From NCBI GenBank assembly GCA_049889395.1, contig JBMHDM010000015.1, positions 115,700 to 179,699 on the forward strand: 64,000 nt of DNA, in the 5' to 3' direction. The DNA comes from UBA3537 sp049889395 (GTDB taxonomy: Bacteria; Bacteroidota; Bacteroidia; Flavobacteriales; Flavobacteriaceae). Both the position numbers and the translations under genes were made by a program. The notes under the pieces are model-generated. The model did no database searches and was not told the origin of the DNA. It saw nothing but the letters and a program-made list of their open reading frames with translations. Shown here piece after piece: positions 18,022-26,446 of the stretch (positions within the stretch are counted from its first letter, which is position 1; each line of letters opens with the position of its first letter).

Positions 18022-18070
18022 CTGCCATTCTGTAAAAAATGTCAAAATGTCACTTCTTTTTTATTAAAAT

Positions 18071-19006
18071 TTATGGTAGTTCTGTTAATGGCTTGTTTAA
18101 CAGGTGACTCAGGGCTGCAGAAATTTCATGAAACTGAAATTTGAATCCCGTAGATTGAATCTTATTTGCACATACACGTTGACTTTCCAGTACGATGGCA
18201 CTCATTTCTCCTAAAATGAATTTTAAAATAAATTCAGGGACCTTTGGAAAAATCAAGGGTTTGTTCAAAATTTTTGCAAGCGTTTTAGTGAATTCAATTT
18301 GTTGAACAGGGTTGGGAGACACGGCATTGTAAACCCCCTCGATTTCATGGTCCATGACATGACAAAACATTTGAATCAAATCGTCTCTATGAATCCAGGA
18401 TTGCCATTGCTGACCAGAACCTAGCGGGGAACCCACATAATTCTTTATGGGAGTCATTAATTTAGGAAGTGCCCCAAATTGCTCATCCAATACAATTCCA
18501 ATTCTTAAAATTGAGACTTTTGTTTCACTACTGTGGAAAGGGATTGTCGCATCCTCCCAACTTTTTACAACAGATCGCAAAAAGGAATTATCATCAAACT
18601 TATCATCTTTCTCTTCGTAATATTGAGTTTTTGAGTCTACATAAATACCAATCGCACTCGCCGATATGAGATGTTTGATTGTTTTTTTTTGAGATTTTAG
18701 GGCTTCGAATAAAACCTCGAGGGAGGTTGTTCGACTATCCATGATACGACTTTTGGCAGATTTACGCCAGCGTTGGGCGATTGGTGCCCCAGCTAAATTT
18801 ATAATAGTATCAATCCCTTTCAGACATGAGACGTCAATCTCTTTTTTTAGAGGGTTCCAATAAAAGATGTTAGGATTCTTCTGATGATTTATTTTGGATT
18901 GCTGAGTCGTCAAAATATGTAAGTCATAACCTAGTCTGGAAAGCGTTTCAACCAAGGCTTTTCCAATCAATCCTGATGCTCCAGTAATGAGTATTTTTTT
19001 TGACAT
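18071..19006 (-). CDS. TIGR01777 family NAD-dependent epimerase-like protein
   Basis: 311 residues from the ATG at 19006; the longer reading uses a TTG two codons earlier. The N-terminal NAD(P)-binding Rossmann motif is ITGASGLIGKA (about 6-16). AGAPIAQRWRKSAK, SASAIGIY and the C-terminal DUF1731-like segment (LGEMSAIVLESQRV) are hallmarks of the TIGR01777/YfcH family of atypical short-chain dehydrogenases. Substrate unknown. The gene sits between mnmD and grpE on the same strand, with 82-85 bp on each side. Confidence 0.88.
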   Translation of the reverse strand: MSKKILITGASGLIGKALVETLSRLGYDLHILTTQQSKINHQKNPNIFYWNPLKKEIDVSCLKGIDTIINLAGAPIAQRWRKSAKSRIMDSRTTSLEVLFEALKSQKKTIKHLISASAIGIYVDSKTQYYEEKDDKFDDNSFLRSVVKSWEDATIPFHSSETKVSILRIGIVLDEQFGALPKLMTPIKNYVGSPLGSGQQWQSWIHRDDLIQMFCHVMDHEIEGVYNAVSPNPVQQIEFTKTLAKILNKPLIFPKVPEFILKFILGEMSAIVLESQRVCANKIQSTGFKFQFHEISAALSHLLNKPLTELP

Positions 19007-19088
19007 ATTCAAAATTATTGAAACCTTGTAAGCTATTGTGTTAAAGTCATGCGGTTTAACAAATATTTAAGTCAATAACTACTCGAAA

Positions 19089-19781
19089 TTATTGCATGGG
19101 TTTTGTGGCTCGTAGCATTTCACGCTTTCCCGGAGGACCTGGAAGTCGCTCTACATTGAATCCAACCTCTAGCAGGGCGCGTCTGACACTGCCTTTTGCG
19201 GAATAGGTAACCAAATGCCCTTCTCTGTTTAGGGCGTTGTACATTTTGAGAAAAATATCTTTAGTCCATAAATCAGGTTGGACTCGCGGACCAAAAGCAT
19301 CATAATAGATGATATCAAAAGCACTGCAATCTTCTATTTCATAAAAAAATTGAAGTCTTTTTTTTAAACTGAAATTGGAATTTATTTGAATTGACTTGTT
19401 CCACGAACAATTATGAATGGATTCAAAATCATGTTTAGTGTCGGGCATAATTTTTGAATAATCCAATGTTTTTAGTTCAAGTTCTGGAACAGGATATGCT
19501 TCAACAGCATGATAATTCACTTGTACAGAAAGTGTTTTGGTATTGATTAATGTTAACAAAGCGTTGAGGCCGGTCCCAAATCCAACTTCCAAAATAGATA
19601 GCGTCTTCTTTTTTGGAAAACGCTCGATAAAACACTGTAACCCAGAGTAAATGTATACGTGTAATGCTTCTTGGAGGGCACCATGTTTAGAATGATATTG
19701 CTCATTCCAATCTGAAATATGAATTGTTTTTGAACCGTCTGCAGTGGTAATTATCGAACGTTTCAAAACAAAAGGCTTCAT
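19089..19781 (-). CDS. mnmD: tRNA (mnm5s2U34) methyltransferase MnmD
   Basis: 230 residues. SAM-binding motif EVGFGTGLNALLTL (about 65-78), followed by motif YYDAFGPRVQPDLWTKDIF and the C-terminal strand-turn GPPGKREMLRA. These are typical of MnmD, the stand-alone methyltransferase that finishes the 5-methylaminomethyl group on wobble uridine 34 of some tRNAs. In Proteobacteria this domain is fused to an FAD oxidase as MnmC; here it is a single domain. Its start directly follows the stop of the DUF4920 gene, so they form an operon. Confidence 0.93.
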   Translation of the reverse strand: MKPFVLKRSIITTADGSKTIHISDWNEQYHSKHGALQEALHVYIYSGLQCFIERFPKKKTLSILEVGFGTGLNALLTLINTKTLSVQVNYHAVEAYPVPELELKTLDYSKIMPDTKHDFESIHNCSWNKSIQINSNFSLKKRLQFFYEIEDCSAFDIIYYDAFGPRVQPDLWTKDIFLKMYNALNREGHLVTYSAKGSVRRALLEVGFNVERLPGPPGKREMLRATKPMQ

Positions 19782-20267
19782 TTATTTGGCTAAGAGAACG
19801 CCATCTGCTTCAAAGTTGTAGGTTTTTTTAGGTGATGTGATGGCAGCTATATCTTCCTCGGATGCGCCAGAATCCTCTGCATAATGCTGTAAATCTGCTA
19901 CAGAAGTTTCAGAAAGGTAGGCCTTGCCATTGATAATCACCTCCCCTTTTGCATCCAAAGGCATAAAAAATCCGTAATCTTTGAATCGAACCATAACCTC
20001 ATCACCATTAGCTAGTGGTAAAGTCATCCAACATCCTTTTTTTGAACAGACTTCTTTAATCGTTCCTTTGAGTGTAACTTGCATCGTATCGGTTTGATGT
20101 TCAATATTTTGGACAACCTCGTCCAAAGTTAGAACTTGATTGGTTTCAAAAGTATCTCCAAAAGAGAAATATGTTTTCGAATCTATTTTTACGGGAATGC
20201 GTTCCGTTTTTTGATTTTTACAGCCTAATAGTAATACTAAGATAATGAGTGAAAATCTTCCTAACAT
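19782..20267 (-). CDS. DUF4920 lipoprotein
   Basis: 161 residues. A lipoprotein signal peptide ends in LLLGCK with the modified Cys at about 16. The body matches DUF4920: a compact beta domain with CSKKGCWM in the middle and FKDYGFFMPL after it. DUF4920 proteins look like small OB-fold metal or ligand binders; the function is not known. The two cysteines in CSKKGC could bind a metal. Upstream gene of mnmD with no gap; divergent from ilvE. Confidence 0.82.
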   Translation of the reverse strand: MLGRFSLIILVLLLGCKNQKTERIPVKIDSKTYFSFGDTFETNQVLTLDEVVQNIEHQTDTMQVTLKGTIKEVCSKKGCWMTLPLANGDEVMVRFKDYGFFMPLDAKGEVIINGKAYLSETSVADLQHYAEDSGASEEDIAAITSPKKTYNFEADGVLLAK

Positions 20268-20287
20268 GTCTACGAATTAAATGCATT

Positions 20288-20295
20288 CAAATATA
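20288..20295 (-). promoter_or_regulatory. Candidate -7 box for DUF4920-mnmD operon
   Basis: Minus-strand TATATTTG, 20 bp before the DUF4920 start, fits TAnnTTTG fully. The -33 element is not clear. Confidence 0.45.
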
Positions 20296-20350
20296 ATAAC
20301 TTTTTGGTCATTGCTGTAATTTGATGACTGAATTTAGTAGTTTTGCTATG

Positions 20351-20358
20351 TAATTTTG
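20351..20358 (+). promoter_or_regulatory. Candidate -7 box for ilvE
   Basis: TAATTTTG fits TAnnTTTG and ends only 10 bp before the ilvE ATG, implying a very short 5' untranslated leader. No convincing -33 TTTG at 17-19 bp. Confidence 0.4.
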
Positions 20359-20368
20359 AATTAAAAAA

Positions 20369-21424
20369 ATGAATGCGATAAAAGTCACCAAAACTACAAA
20401 ATCAAAAATCTCTGATGTTGATTTCAATAACCTTGGTTTTGGAAAAGTTTTTTCGGATCATATGTTGGTCTGTGATTTCAAAAATAATCAATGGGGTACT
20501 CCTGAGGTTGTTCCGTTTCGTCCATTGAGTTTAATGCCTTCGTCAAAAATTTTCCATTATGGCCAATCCATTTTTGAAGGTATGAAAGCTTATAAAGACA
20601 AGGATTTAAACACTTGGTTATTTCGCCCTGACGAAAATTTTAAACGCCTGAACAAATCGGCCAAAAGGCTGGCTATCCCTGAATTGCCCGAATCCATTTT
20701 TTTTGAAGGACTTAAGGCGTTACTGAAAGTGGATGATGCTTGGATTCCCACTGTGGATGGGAGCTCACTCTACATTCGCCCTGTAATATTTGCTACAGGA
20801 GAAGGGTTTCATGCCTCACCTGCAGATGAATACAAATTTATTATTGCAACAGCACCTTCTGGGCCATATTTTTCGGGGGACGTTAAAGTTTTAATTGAGG
20901 AACATTACTCACGCTCGGCCAATGGTGGTGTGGGATATGCCAAAGCAGGTGGAAATTATGCTGGTCAATTTTACCCCACACAATTGGCTATTGATCGCGG
21001 GTACAACCAAGTTATTTGGACAGATGACATTACGCATGAATATATTGAAGAAGCTGGTGCTATGAACATCTTTGTTCGTATCAATGACACCCTAATTACG
21101 GGGCCTACGAGCGATCGTATTTTGGATGGTGTGACCCGGAAAAGTATTATTGATCTTGCCAAGGTTGAAGGTATTAAGGTCGAAGTCAGAAAATTTACGG
21201 TAAAAGAAGTCGTTGAAGCCTCAAATAACGGCAGTTTAAAGGAAATGTTTGGTGCAGGAACAGCGGCCGTAATTTCACCAATTTCTGGATATGGCTATAA
21301 AGACAAAGACTATGAATTACCAAAGCTAGAATCTTCATTTGCTTCTAGATTGAAATCACGAATTATTGCTATTCAAACTAACAAAACCGAAGATTTGTTT
21401 GGCTGGCGATACAAAGCGTCTTGA
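20369..21424 (+). CDS. ilvE: Branched-chain amino acid aminotransferase
   Basis: 351 residues, fold-type IV PLP aminotransferase. The PLP lysine is K192 in GYAKAGGNYAG. Other landmarks are FHYGQSIFEGMKAY near 62-75, YIRPVIFATG and EAGAMNIF. The length places it in the eukaryote-like longer BCAT class. Transfers the amino group between leucine, isoleucine or valine and 2-oxoglutarate in the cytoplasm. Convergent with the pyrophosphohydrolase gene, 2 bp away. Confidence 0.95.
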   Translation: MNAIKVTKTTKSKISDVDFNNLGFGKVFSDHMLVCDFKNNQWGTPEVVPFRPLSLMPSSKIFHYGQSIFEGMKAYKDKDLNTWLFRPDENFKRLNKSAKRLAIPELPESIFFEGLKALLKVDDAWIPTVDGSSLYIRPVIFATGEGFHASPADEYKFIIATAPSGPYFSGDVKVLIEEHYSRSANGGVGYAKAGGNYAGQFYPTQLAIDRGYNQVIWTDDITHEYIEEAGAMNIFVRINDTLITGPTSDRILDGVTRKSIIDLAKVEGIKVEVRKFTVKEVVEASNNGSLKEMFGAGTAAVISPISGYGYKDKDYELPKLESSFASRLKSRIIAIQTNKTEDLFGWRYKAS

Positions 21425-21426
21425 GG

Positions 21427-21813
21427 TTAAGATTCTAATGTTTTTTTAATATTAGGCTTGAAGTAATTTGGCCCTTTCATGACCTTTCCATCCTGTCTAT
21501 AGATTGGTTCTCCGTTAGCATCCAACTTACTCATATTGCTTCGTTGTATTTCATTAAAAACAGCTTCAATTTTGTGTTGAAGACCATGCTCTATGATAGT
21601 ACCACACAAGATGTAAAGCATATCGCCCAAGGCATCAGCAACCTCTACAAGATCATCGGATTGTGCAGCTTCAAAATATTCTTCATTTTCTTCTTTCATT
21701 AAGTCATAACGAAGTTTATTCTTTGCGTGGCCTAAATTTGCTTTTGGTGTATTTCTGTAACCAATTTTAAAGGCATCATGAAACAACTTAACAGCTTCGA
21801 TTTTCTCTTTCAT
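21427..21813 (-). CDS. MazG-like NTP pyrophosphohydrolase
   Basis: 128 residues, all-alpha NTP pyrophosphohydrolase superfamily. The metal-binding helix pattern is visible as EENEEYFEA (about 37-45) followed by ELVEVADALGDMLYI-like spacing (LVEVADALGDML, about 51-62). Members hydrolyse nucleoside triphosphates or phosphoribosyl-ATP; the preference here is unknown. It is a single gene, divergent from the small membrane protein at 21860. Confidence 0.82.
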   Translation of the reverse strand: MKEKIEAVKLFHDAFKIGYRNTPKANLGHAKNKLRYDLMKEENEEYFEAAQSDDLVEVADALGDMLYILCGTIIEHGLQHKIEAVFNEIQRSNMSKLDANGEPIYRQDGKVMKGPNYFKPNIKKTLES

Positions 21814-21859
21814 CTAAAGATTTTTTGTAGTTTTACGTTCAGGAATTAAAAGTACAATT

Positions 21860-22048
21860 ATGTTCAGTCAAGGGCAACTTATTTTTGCAATTCTTTTTTT
21901 TATAACCTTTGTTTTGGTAATCGTAAAATCTTACAGCAAAGATATTTCATTGAACAAAAGTTATTACAAAGGCAGTATTTGGATTCTACTTATTTTTATT
22001 GCTTTTATACTCGGGATAGCCGCAATAAAATTCTTTCTTGGGTTATAA
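21860..22048 (+). CDS. Small two-helix membrane protein
   Basis: 62 residues with two hydrophobic helices (about 7-23 and 41-60) separated by a polar loop rich in Ser, Lys and Tyr. No family recognised. The ATG lies 46 bp from the divergent pyrophosphohydrolase start, and no competing gene covers the region, so it is probably real. The stop codon sits inside a 14-bp palindrome at 22039-22052. Confidence 0.6.
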   Translation: MFSQGQLIFAILFFITFVLVIVKSYSKDISLNKSYYKGSIWILLIFIAFILGIAAIKFFLGL

Positions 22049-22052
22049 CCCA
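22039..22052. repeat. 14-bp perfect palindrome over a stop codon
   Basis: TGGGTTATAACCCA is its own reverse complement and includes the stop codon of the 62-residue gene. It could fold as a five-base-pair stem, but no strong T-run follows at once, so a terminator role is weak. It may be a binding site or chance. Confidence 0.35.
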
Positions 22053-22198
22053 CACCCTTCTTTTATTCTTTTCAATTCATAACTAGAAAATATTTTGATG
22101 CAGATTGAATTTGCATTTCAACTAAATATTTAAGTCATAGAAGTGTTGGTTCACAATAAATTTATAATTTTATGAAAATTTGAAAATACAACATCCCA

Positions 22199-23218
22199 AT
22201 GAAAGCGTTAAAAATTACAGCAATCCTACTTTTGTTTTTACTCATAACCGGCGTCAGCTATGTTGCGGTTCAACCAGGTAGTTATGACATTCACCGAACC
22301 CGAACAGTTTCTGCTCCAGTTAGTCTAATTTACAAAACCGTCAATGATTATAAGAAGTGGGTAGATTGGTCGCCTTGGAAAGCCAAAGACCCGTCACTTG
22401 AGTTTGAATTTCCAGACCAAACTATTGGTGTTGGTAGCCACTACAAATGGACTGGTAAAGACGGTAAAGGTAAAATGACTACATTGGCAACAGCCGTAAA
22501 TGACTCGATTTTGCAAGAGCTTAAATTTGAACAATTTCCGCCTTCGCTAGTGTATTGGAACTTCAACTACAAATCACCACAAAGTACAGAAGTTACTTGG
22601 GGTATGCGCAGCGATGATGTCCCTTTTTTATTGAAATTTTTCGCCATGATAAGCGGAGGAATGGATAGGATGATAGGCCCCGATTACGATCAAGGACTTG
22701 AAAATCTTGATTATTATTTACAAAAACAAATGGCAGTTTATAGCGTAGAGGACAATGGAATAACGGATTATGGCGGAGGATTTTATCTTTATCTCACGTC
22801 CAGTATTACACCTGAAAATATTGATACGGTAATGAGAAAAAATTATACGAGCATTTACAACTACATGGCAGCCAATTCCATAAGAGCCAGTGGAAAACCT
22901 ATGAGCATTTATCAGTATCGAAATGCAGAAAATGGTAATATGATTGTTAGTTGTGCTGTTTCAGTTAATCAAAATTACAATATTAAAGACGCTAGTGGAA
23001 TTTTGTGTGGATATATTCCAAGAACTAAAGCCCTAAAAACTACTTTGTTGGGTAACTATGAAAACTTAAGTGACGCTTGGACACAAGGATATCAAATGAT
23101 GAATAAATTAAATTTGAGTCCATCTTCCATTAAGCCTTTTGAAATATACATCACTGATCCGGATAAAACGCCTAATCCTGCGGATTGGATTACTGAACTT
23201 TACATCCCTTTAAAATAA
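22199..23218 (+). CDS. SRPBCC domain fused to GyrI-like domain
   Basis: 339 residues. An N-terminal hydrophobic helix (about 6-23) is followed by a START/SRPBCC-like domain (about 28-175) with the family features DIHRTRTVSAPVS, VDWSPWKAKDP and GVGSHYKWTG. The second half (about 185-339) resembles the GyrI/SOUL-type small-molecule binding fold, ending DWITELYIPLK. Both folds bind small hydrophobic ligands, so this may be a membrane-tethered ligand sensor or carrier. Ligand unknown. crcB starts 6 bp after it, so they are co-transcribed. Confidence 0.8.
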   Translation: MKALKITAILLLFLLITGVSYVAVQPGSYDIHRTRTVSAPVSLIYKTVNDYKKWVDWSPWKAKDPSLEFEFPDQTIGVGSHYKWTGKDGKGKMTTLATAVNDSILQELKFEQFPPSLVYWNFNYKSPQSTEVTWGMRSDDVPFLLKFFAMISGGMDRMIGPDYDQGLENLDYYLQKQMAVYSVEDNGITDYGGGFYLYLTSSITPENIDTVMRKNYTSIYNYMAANSIRASGKPMSIYQYRNAENGNMIVSCAVSVNQNYNIKDASGILCGYIPRTKALKTTLLGNYENLSDAWTQGYQMMNKLNLSPSSIKPFEIYITDPDKTPNPADWITELYIPLK

Positions 23219-23224
23219 CAAACC

Positions 23225-23596
23225 ATGAAACAGATTTTATTGGTCTTTATTGGAGGTGGCATAGGTAGTGCTACAAGATTTGGTATTGGAAGATTGTTAA
23301 AAAATACAATCGGTACATTTCCGATTGGAACTTTTTTTGTCAATATCGTTGGTTGTCTTTTAATTGGCGTTTTAATGGGTTGGGGGTTAAAAAATCAAAA
23401 CATAAACGAAAATCAGACACTCTTATTGATTACGGGGTTTTGTGGAGGGTTTACTACATTTTCAGCTTTTGCAGCAGAAAATCAATTTTTTCTCAAGAAT
23501 GGAGAATTCACTCAATTTTTAACCTACACCCTAGCCTCATTAATTTTAGGGATTTTGGCAGTCATTTTTGGCCTATTTATTTCAAAACATCTTTAG
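23225..23596 (+). CDS. crcB: Fluoride exporter CrcB/Fluc
   Basis: 123 residues, four transmembrane helices. Family motifs: GGGIGSATRFG (about 9-19), FPIGTFFVNIVGCLLIG (Asn of the pore) and TGFCGGFTTFSAFA with the Phe and Thr track residues. Fluc channels assemble as dual-topology dimers and let fluoride leave the cytoplasm. Second gene of a two-gene unit. No fluoride riboswitch is apparent upstream of the unit. Convergent with the DUF1684 gene 3 bp away. Confidence 0.93.
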   Translation: MKQILLVFIGGGIGSATRFGIGRLLKNTIGTFPIGTFFVNIVGCLLIGVLMGWGLKNQNINENQTLLLITGFCGGFTTFSAFAAENQFFLKNGEFTQFLTYTLASLILGILAVIFGLFISKHL

Positions 23597-23599
23597 ATT

Positions 23600-24202
23600 T
23601 TAGGGCTTGATGTAGCGCTTGACTCCAGCTGTAACCCGAATTGGAATGTAATTATCTCTGGGGACAATGGGGCATGAATAACGTTCATTATAAGCACAGT
23701 AGGGATTGTAGGCTCTGTTAAAATCCAACCATAAACTATCTGAATTGGGGATTTGCAGATCCAGATAACGTCCACCACCATAGCTACTCATTCCATTAGT
23801 ATCGTCCAAAAAAGGTAAAAATAATTCATTCGATTGATTCTCCATCGCTGATTTATTTTGATAAATGTTTAGGCGATATTCGTTTCCCTTCAAATTGAAG
23901 ATTAAAATCCCATAAACCCGTTCTTTTGAAACCCTTTTAGTATTGGTTTTCATGTCAAAAAAATTAGAGTTAGGCGTTCTTTCAATTTTAGCTCGAACCA
24001 CAAAATTGGAATCCAGAGGGAAAAAATCTAAAGTCGAAAACTGTTTTAAGTCTTTTGCATTCAGTGGAGAGGTAGAGGCATCTTTAAAAAGGGCATTCAA
24101 ATTCTTTTGAAATGTTGAATCAAATTTATGTATAACCTTTTCATTTTTACAAGATAAAATGATTAATCCAAAAAGACTTAATAAATGTATTATTACTTTC
24201 AT
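23600..24202 (-). CDS. DUF1684 lipoprotein
   Basis: 200 residues. A lipoprotein signal with lipobox IILSC puts the Cys at about 17. The DUF1684 core is clear: YGGGRYLDL, LDFNRAYNPYCAYNERYSCPIVPRDNYIPIRVTAG. This last motif, rich in Asn, Tyr and Cys, is the family signature. Function unknown. It follows the Lrp-family regulator gene with a 1-bp gap on the same strand, so it is probably in that regulator's operon. Confidence 0.85.
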   Translation of the reverse strand: MKVIIHLLSLFGLIILSCKNEKVIHKFDSTFQKNLNALFKDASTSPLNAKDLKQFSTLDFFPLDSNFVVRAKIERTPNSNFFDMKTNTKRVSKERVYGILIFNLKGNEYRLNIYQNKSAMENQSNELFLPFLDDTNGMSSYGGGRYLDLQIPNSDSLWLDFNRAYNPYCAYNERYSCPIVPRDNYIPIRVTAGVKRYIKP

Positions 24203-24203
24203 A

Positions 24204-24644
24204 CTAAAGGGGCCTTAAGGGCTGATTTGAAACTACATCTGATAAAATAATTTGAGTTTTGGTTTCTCCATAGGAGATCAATTCATCTATAAAATTCTCC
24301 AAATGCTTTTGGTCTTTGATGACAACTTCCATCACAATATTTTCGTTTCCTGTGATTCGATAACAATTTACAACCTCCTTATAAGTTTTAATCTTGTGCA
24401 AAAAGGGTTTTAAACGTCCCATAAAAGCCCGAACTGTTATTAGTGCTCTAATACCGTGACCGATTGTGTCATAGTTCACTTTGGCATGATAGCCTGAGAT
24501 GACGCCAGAGTCCTCCATTTTTTTTATGCGTTCTGCTACCGCGGGAGACGATATCCCTACATGCTGTGCAATGAAAGTGTTAGAAACGCGGGCATTACTT
24601 TGTAATTTATCAAGAATTTTGGAATGAATGGCGTCTAGTTTCAT
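24204..24644 (-). CDS. Lrp/AsnC family transcriptional regulator
   Basis: 146 residues. Winged helix-turn-helix at 1-60 (SNTFIAQHVGISSPAVAERIKKMEDSGVI) and a RAM ligand-binding domain at about 65-140, the standard Lrp/AsnC layout. These regulators respond to amino acids and often control transport or catabolism genes. Here it is upstream of a DUF1684 lipoprotein gene and divergent from the unknown gene at 24764; either may be a target. Confidence 0.92.
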   Translation of the reverse strand: MKLDAIHSKILDKLQSNARVSNTFIAQHVGISSPAVAERIKKMEDSGVISGYHAKVNYDTIGHGIRALITVRAFMGRLKPFLHKIKTYKEVVNCYRITGNENIVMEVVIKDQKHLENFIDELISYGETKTQIILSDVVSNQPLRPL

Positions 24645-24734
24645 TTTAAAATATTTTTATCAAAAATACTAAAATATTAAAGTTATAATTAATTTTCAAT
24701 TTAAAAAATAAATACAATACAGTCCAAACCCACC

Positions 24735-24742
24735 TAATTTTG
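24735..24742 (+). promoter_or_regulatory. Candidate -7 box for the 131-residue gene
   Basis: TAATTTTG matches TAnnTTTG, 21 bp before the ATG at 24764. No clear -33 element. Confidence 0.4.
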
Positions 24743-24763
24743 TATTAAATAATTTCGCCTAAG

Positions 24764-25159
24764 ATGTATATACCTTCTTGTCATTCCGACTTCTACAACG
24801 CTTTTTATGACAAAGCCCAGGAAATCCGTGTATTATCGAAGGCCATTTCAGATTATCTCTCAAAAGATCTCTCACCGCTTACCACAGCTAGGCAGGAAAA
24901 TCCCTATATTTATTTTTCTGGCGATATCGTACAACAATCTGCATCTCTTTCTGAGCAAATTGCCAAAGCAGAACAATCGACGCAAACTGACAGAAGACAA
25001 CACCATGTGTTGACCCTTAATTGGCTGACATATCGATTGATTGAAAACTGTAAGCGTTTGGAACATTGCAACAGCAATGGTAAAGATTTTTTATTGCCCT
25101 TAAAAATAGAGCTAAAAAAATTTAAATCATTACAGAAACATTGGGGTTTACTGATGTAA
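24764..25159 (+). CDS. Conserved-looking hypothetical protein, 131 residues
   Basis: I do not recognise this family. The product is soluble, mostly alpha-helical in appearance, with three cysteines (about 5, 93 and 99) and no signal peptide or membrane segment. The C-terminal third is rich in Lys and Leu (LPLKIELKKFKSLQKH). It has its own -7 box and stands alone between the divergent Lrp-type regulator and ompA. The other frames of this region contain only short ORFs, so this frame is the best candidate. It may be a regulator target. Confidence 0.6.
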   Translation: MYIPSCHSDFYNAFYDKAQEIRVLSKAISDYLSKDLSPLTTARQENPYIYFSGDIVQQSASLSEQIAKAEQSTQTDRRQHHVLTLNWLTYRLIENCKRLEHCNSNGKDFLLPLKIELKKFKSLQKHWGLLM

Positions 25160-25297
25160 TGATTTTGATATACTTTCCATAAATATCTGTTTTTCTCAAA
25201 AATTGTGACTTATTAAATTAAGCTGTGTCCAAAGTCTTGAAGGGAGTAGATAGCTTCCAATTAAATTTAAATATTAATACCCATAATTTCCATCAAG

Positions 25298-26398
25298 ATG
25301 AAAAAACTACTTATAGGTGCCATGGTGTTTCCTTTTGTATTAGCCAATGTATCTGCGCAAAACTTACCAACGAACCCCAACCCTGGGAAATGCTACGTCA
25401 AATGTATTACTAAAGATGTATTTGAGGATATCACAGAAACTGTTGAAATATATCCATCCTATAATACCATAGAGGTAGTTCCAGCCACGTACAAAACAAT
25501 TGAAGAACGTGTTCTAGTAAAAGAAGCCTCCAAACGATATACTTATGTCCCAGCAGTTTATGAAACTGTTACAGTTGACTACTCTAGCGGCGGTAATGCA
25601 AAAAAAATTACAGTAACACCTGCCACATTTGGATCAAAAATTCAATCCTTCATAGCATATCCTAAAACTTCTGGGTGGGAATACAAACAGCTCGAAGATT
25701 GTGAGTCCTTAAATAAAGAAGATTGTGTCGTGGCATGTTATGTAGAACGACCTGCTCAGGTTCAGGAATATTCAGTCACTACGTTAGCTATAGATGCATC
25801 AACGACAAGTGTAGATATTCCAACACAAAATAGAACATACAAAAAACAAGTTTTGAAAACGCCAGCCAAAACAATAGAGGAGGTTATTCCAGCAGAATAC
25901 GGCACCATAAAACGTCAAGTTGTAGATCAACCAGCAAGAACAATAACTAAAACGGTTCCAGCCAAAACACAAACAATTTCAAGAACCATTCTAAAAACTA
26001 AAGGAGGAATTACAACCTGGGAAGAAGTTGATTGTAAGTTACTGGACCCAAATATATTGCCTGTCTTTTATGAATTAGCAAGTGCACGCCTAACAGCTGA
26101 ATCAAAACGAACCATAGACGATACGCTGTTACCAATTTTGCAATCAAAAAATGTAAACATAGAAATCATGTCTCATACCGACTCTAGAGGTAACGATACG
26201 TATAATATGGCTTTATCACAACAACGAGCTAATTCGGTTGTCAACTACTTGGTCTCAAAAGGAATTTCAAGAAGTCGATTGACGGCCAAAGGCTATGGCG
26301 AAACAAGACTTGTAAATCGCTGCTCAAATGGTGTAAAATGCTCTGAAATAGAGCACAAACGCAACAGACGAACAGAGTTTAGGGTTTTAAATAATTAA
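25298..26398 (+). CDS. OmpA family protein with duplicated Cys-bounded module
   Basis: 366 residues. Signal peptide 1-20 (cleavage after SA). The C-terminal OmpA domain at about 257-365 carries the peptidoglycan-binding motif (SHTDSRG with D295, then LSQQRANSVV with R310). The N-terminal 230 residues are not a beta-barrel I recognise. They contain two copies of one module: 32-142 and 147-249, each opening with CYV and closing with a Trp-Glu and D-C segment (WEYKQLEDC; WEEVDC). Inside each are short repeats built on a Pro-Ala (x) Tyr/Thr theme. Likely anchors an outer-membrane or periplasmic structure to the wall. Ends at a terminator placed within the convergent gene. Confidence 0.88.
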   Translation: MKKLLIGAMVFPFVLANVSAQNLPTNPNPGKCYVKCITKDVFEDITETVEIYPSYNTIEVVPATYKTIEERVLVKEASKRYTYVPAVYETVTVDYSSGGNAKKITVTPATFGSKIQSFIAYPKTSGWEYKQLEDCESLNKEDCVVACYVERPAQVQEYSVTTLAIDASTTSVDIPTQNRTYKKQVLKTPAKTIEEVIPAEYGTIKRQVVDQPARTITKTVPAKTQTISRTILKTKGGITTWEEVDCKLLDPNILPVFYELASARLTAESKRTIDDTLLPILQSKNVNIEIMSHTDSRGNDTYNMALSQQRANSVVNYLVSKGISRSRLTAKGYGETRLVNRCSNGVKCSEIEHKRNRRTEFRVLNN

Positions 26399-26446
26399 TA
26401 ACTAAAATTATTTGATTCCAAAGCATTAGAAACTCGCTATTTATCC

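Noticed and set aside
22049..22198. Possible fluoride riboswitch upstream of the SRPBCC-crcB unit
   Set aside because: I could not see the conserved pseudoknot pattern; only a short palindrome and AT-rich DNA are present. A covariance search would settle it.
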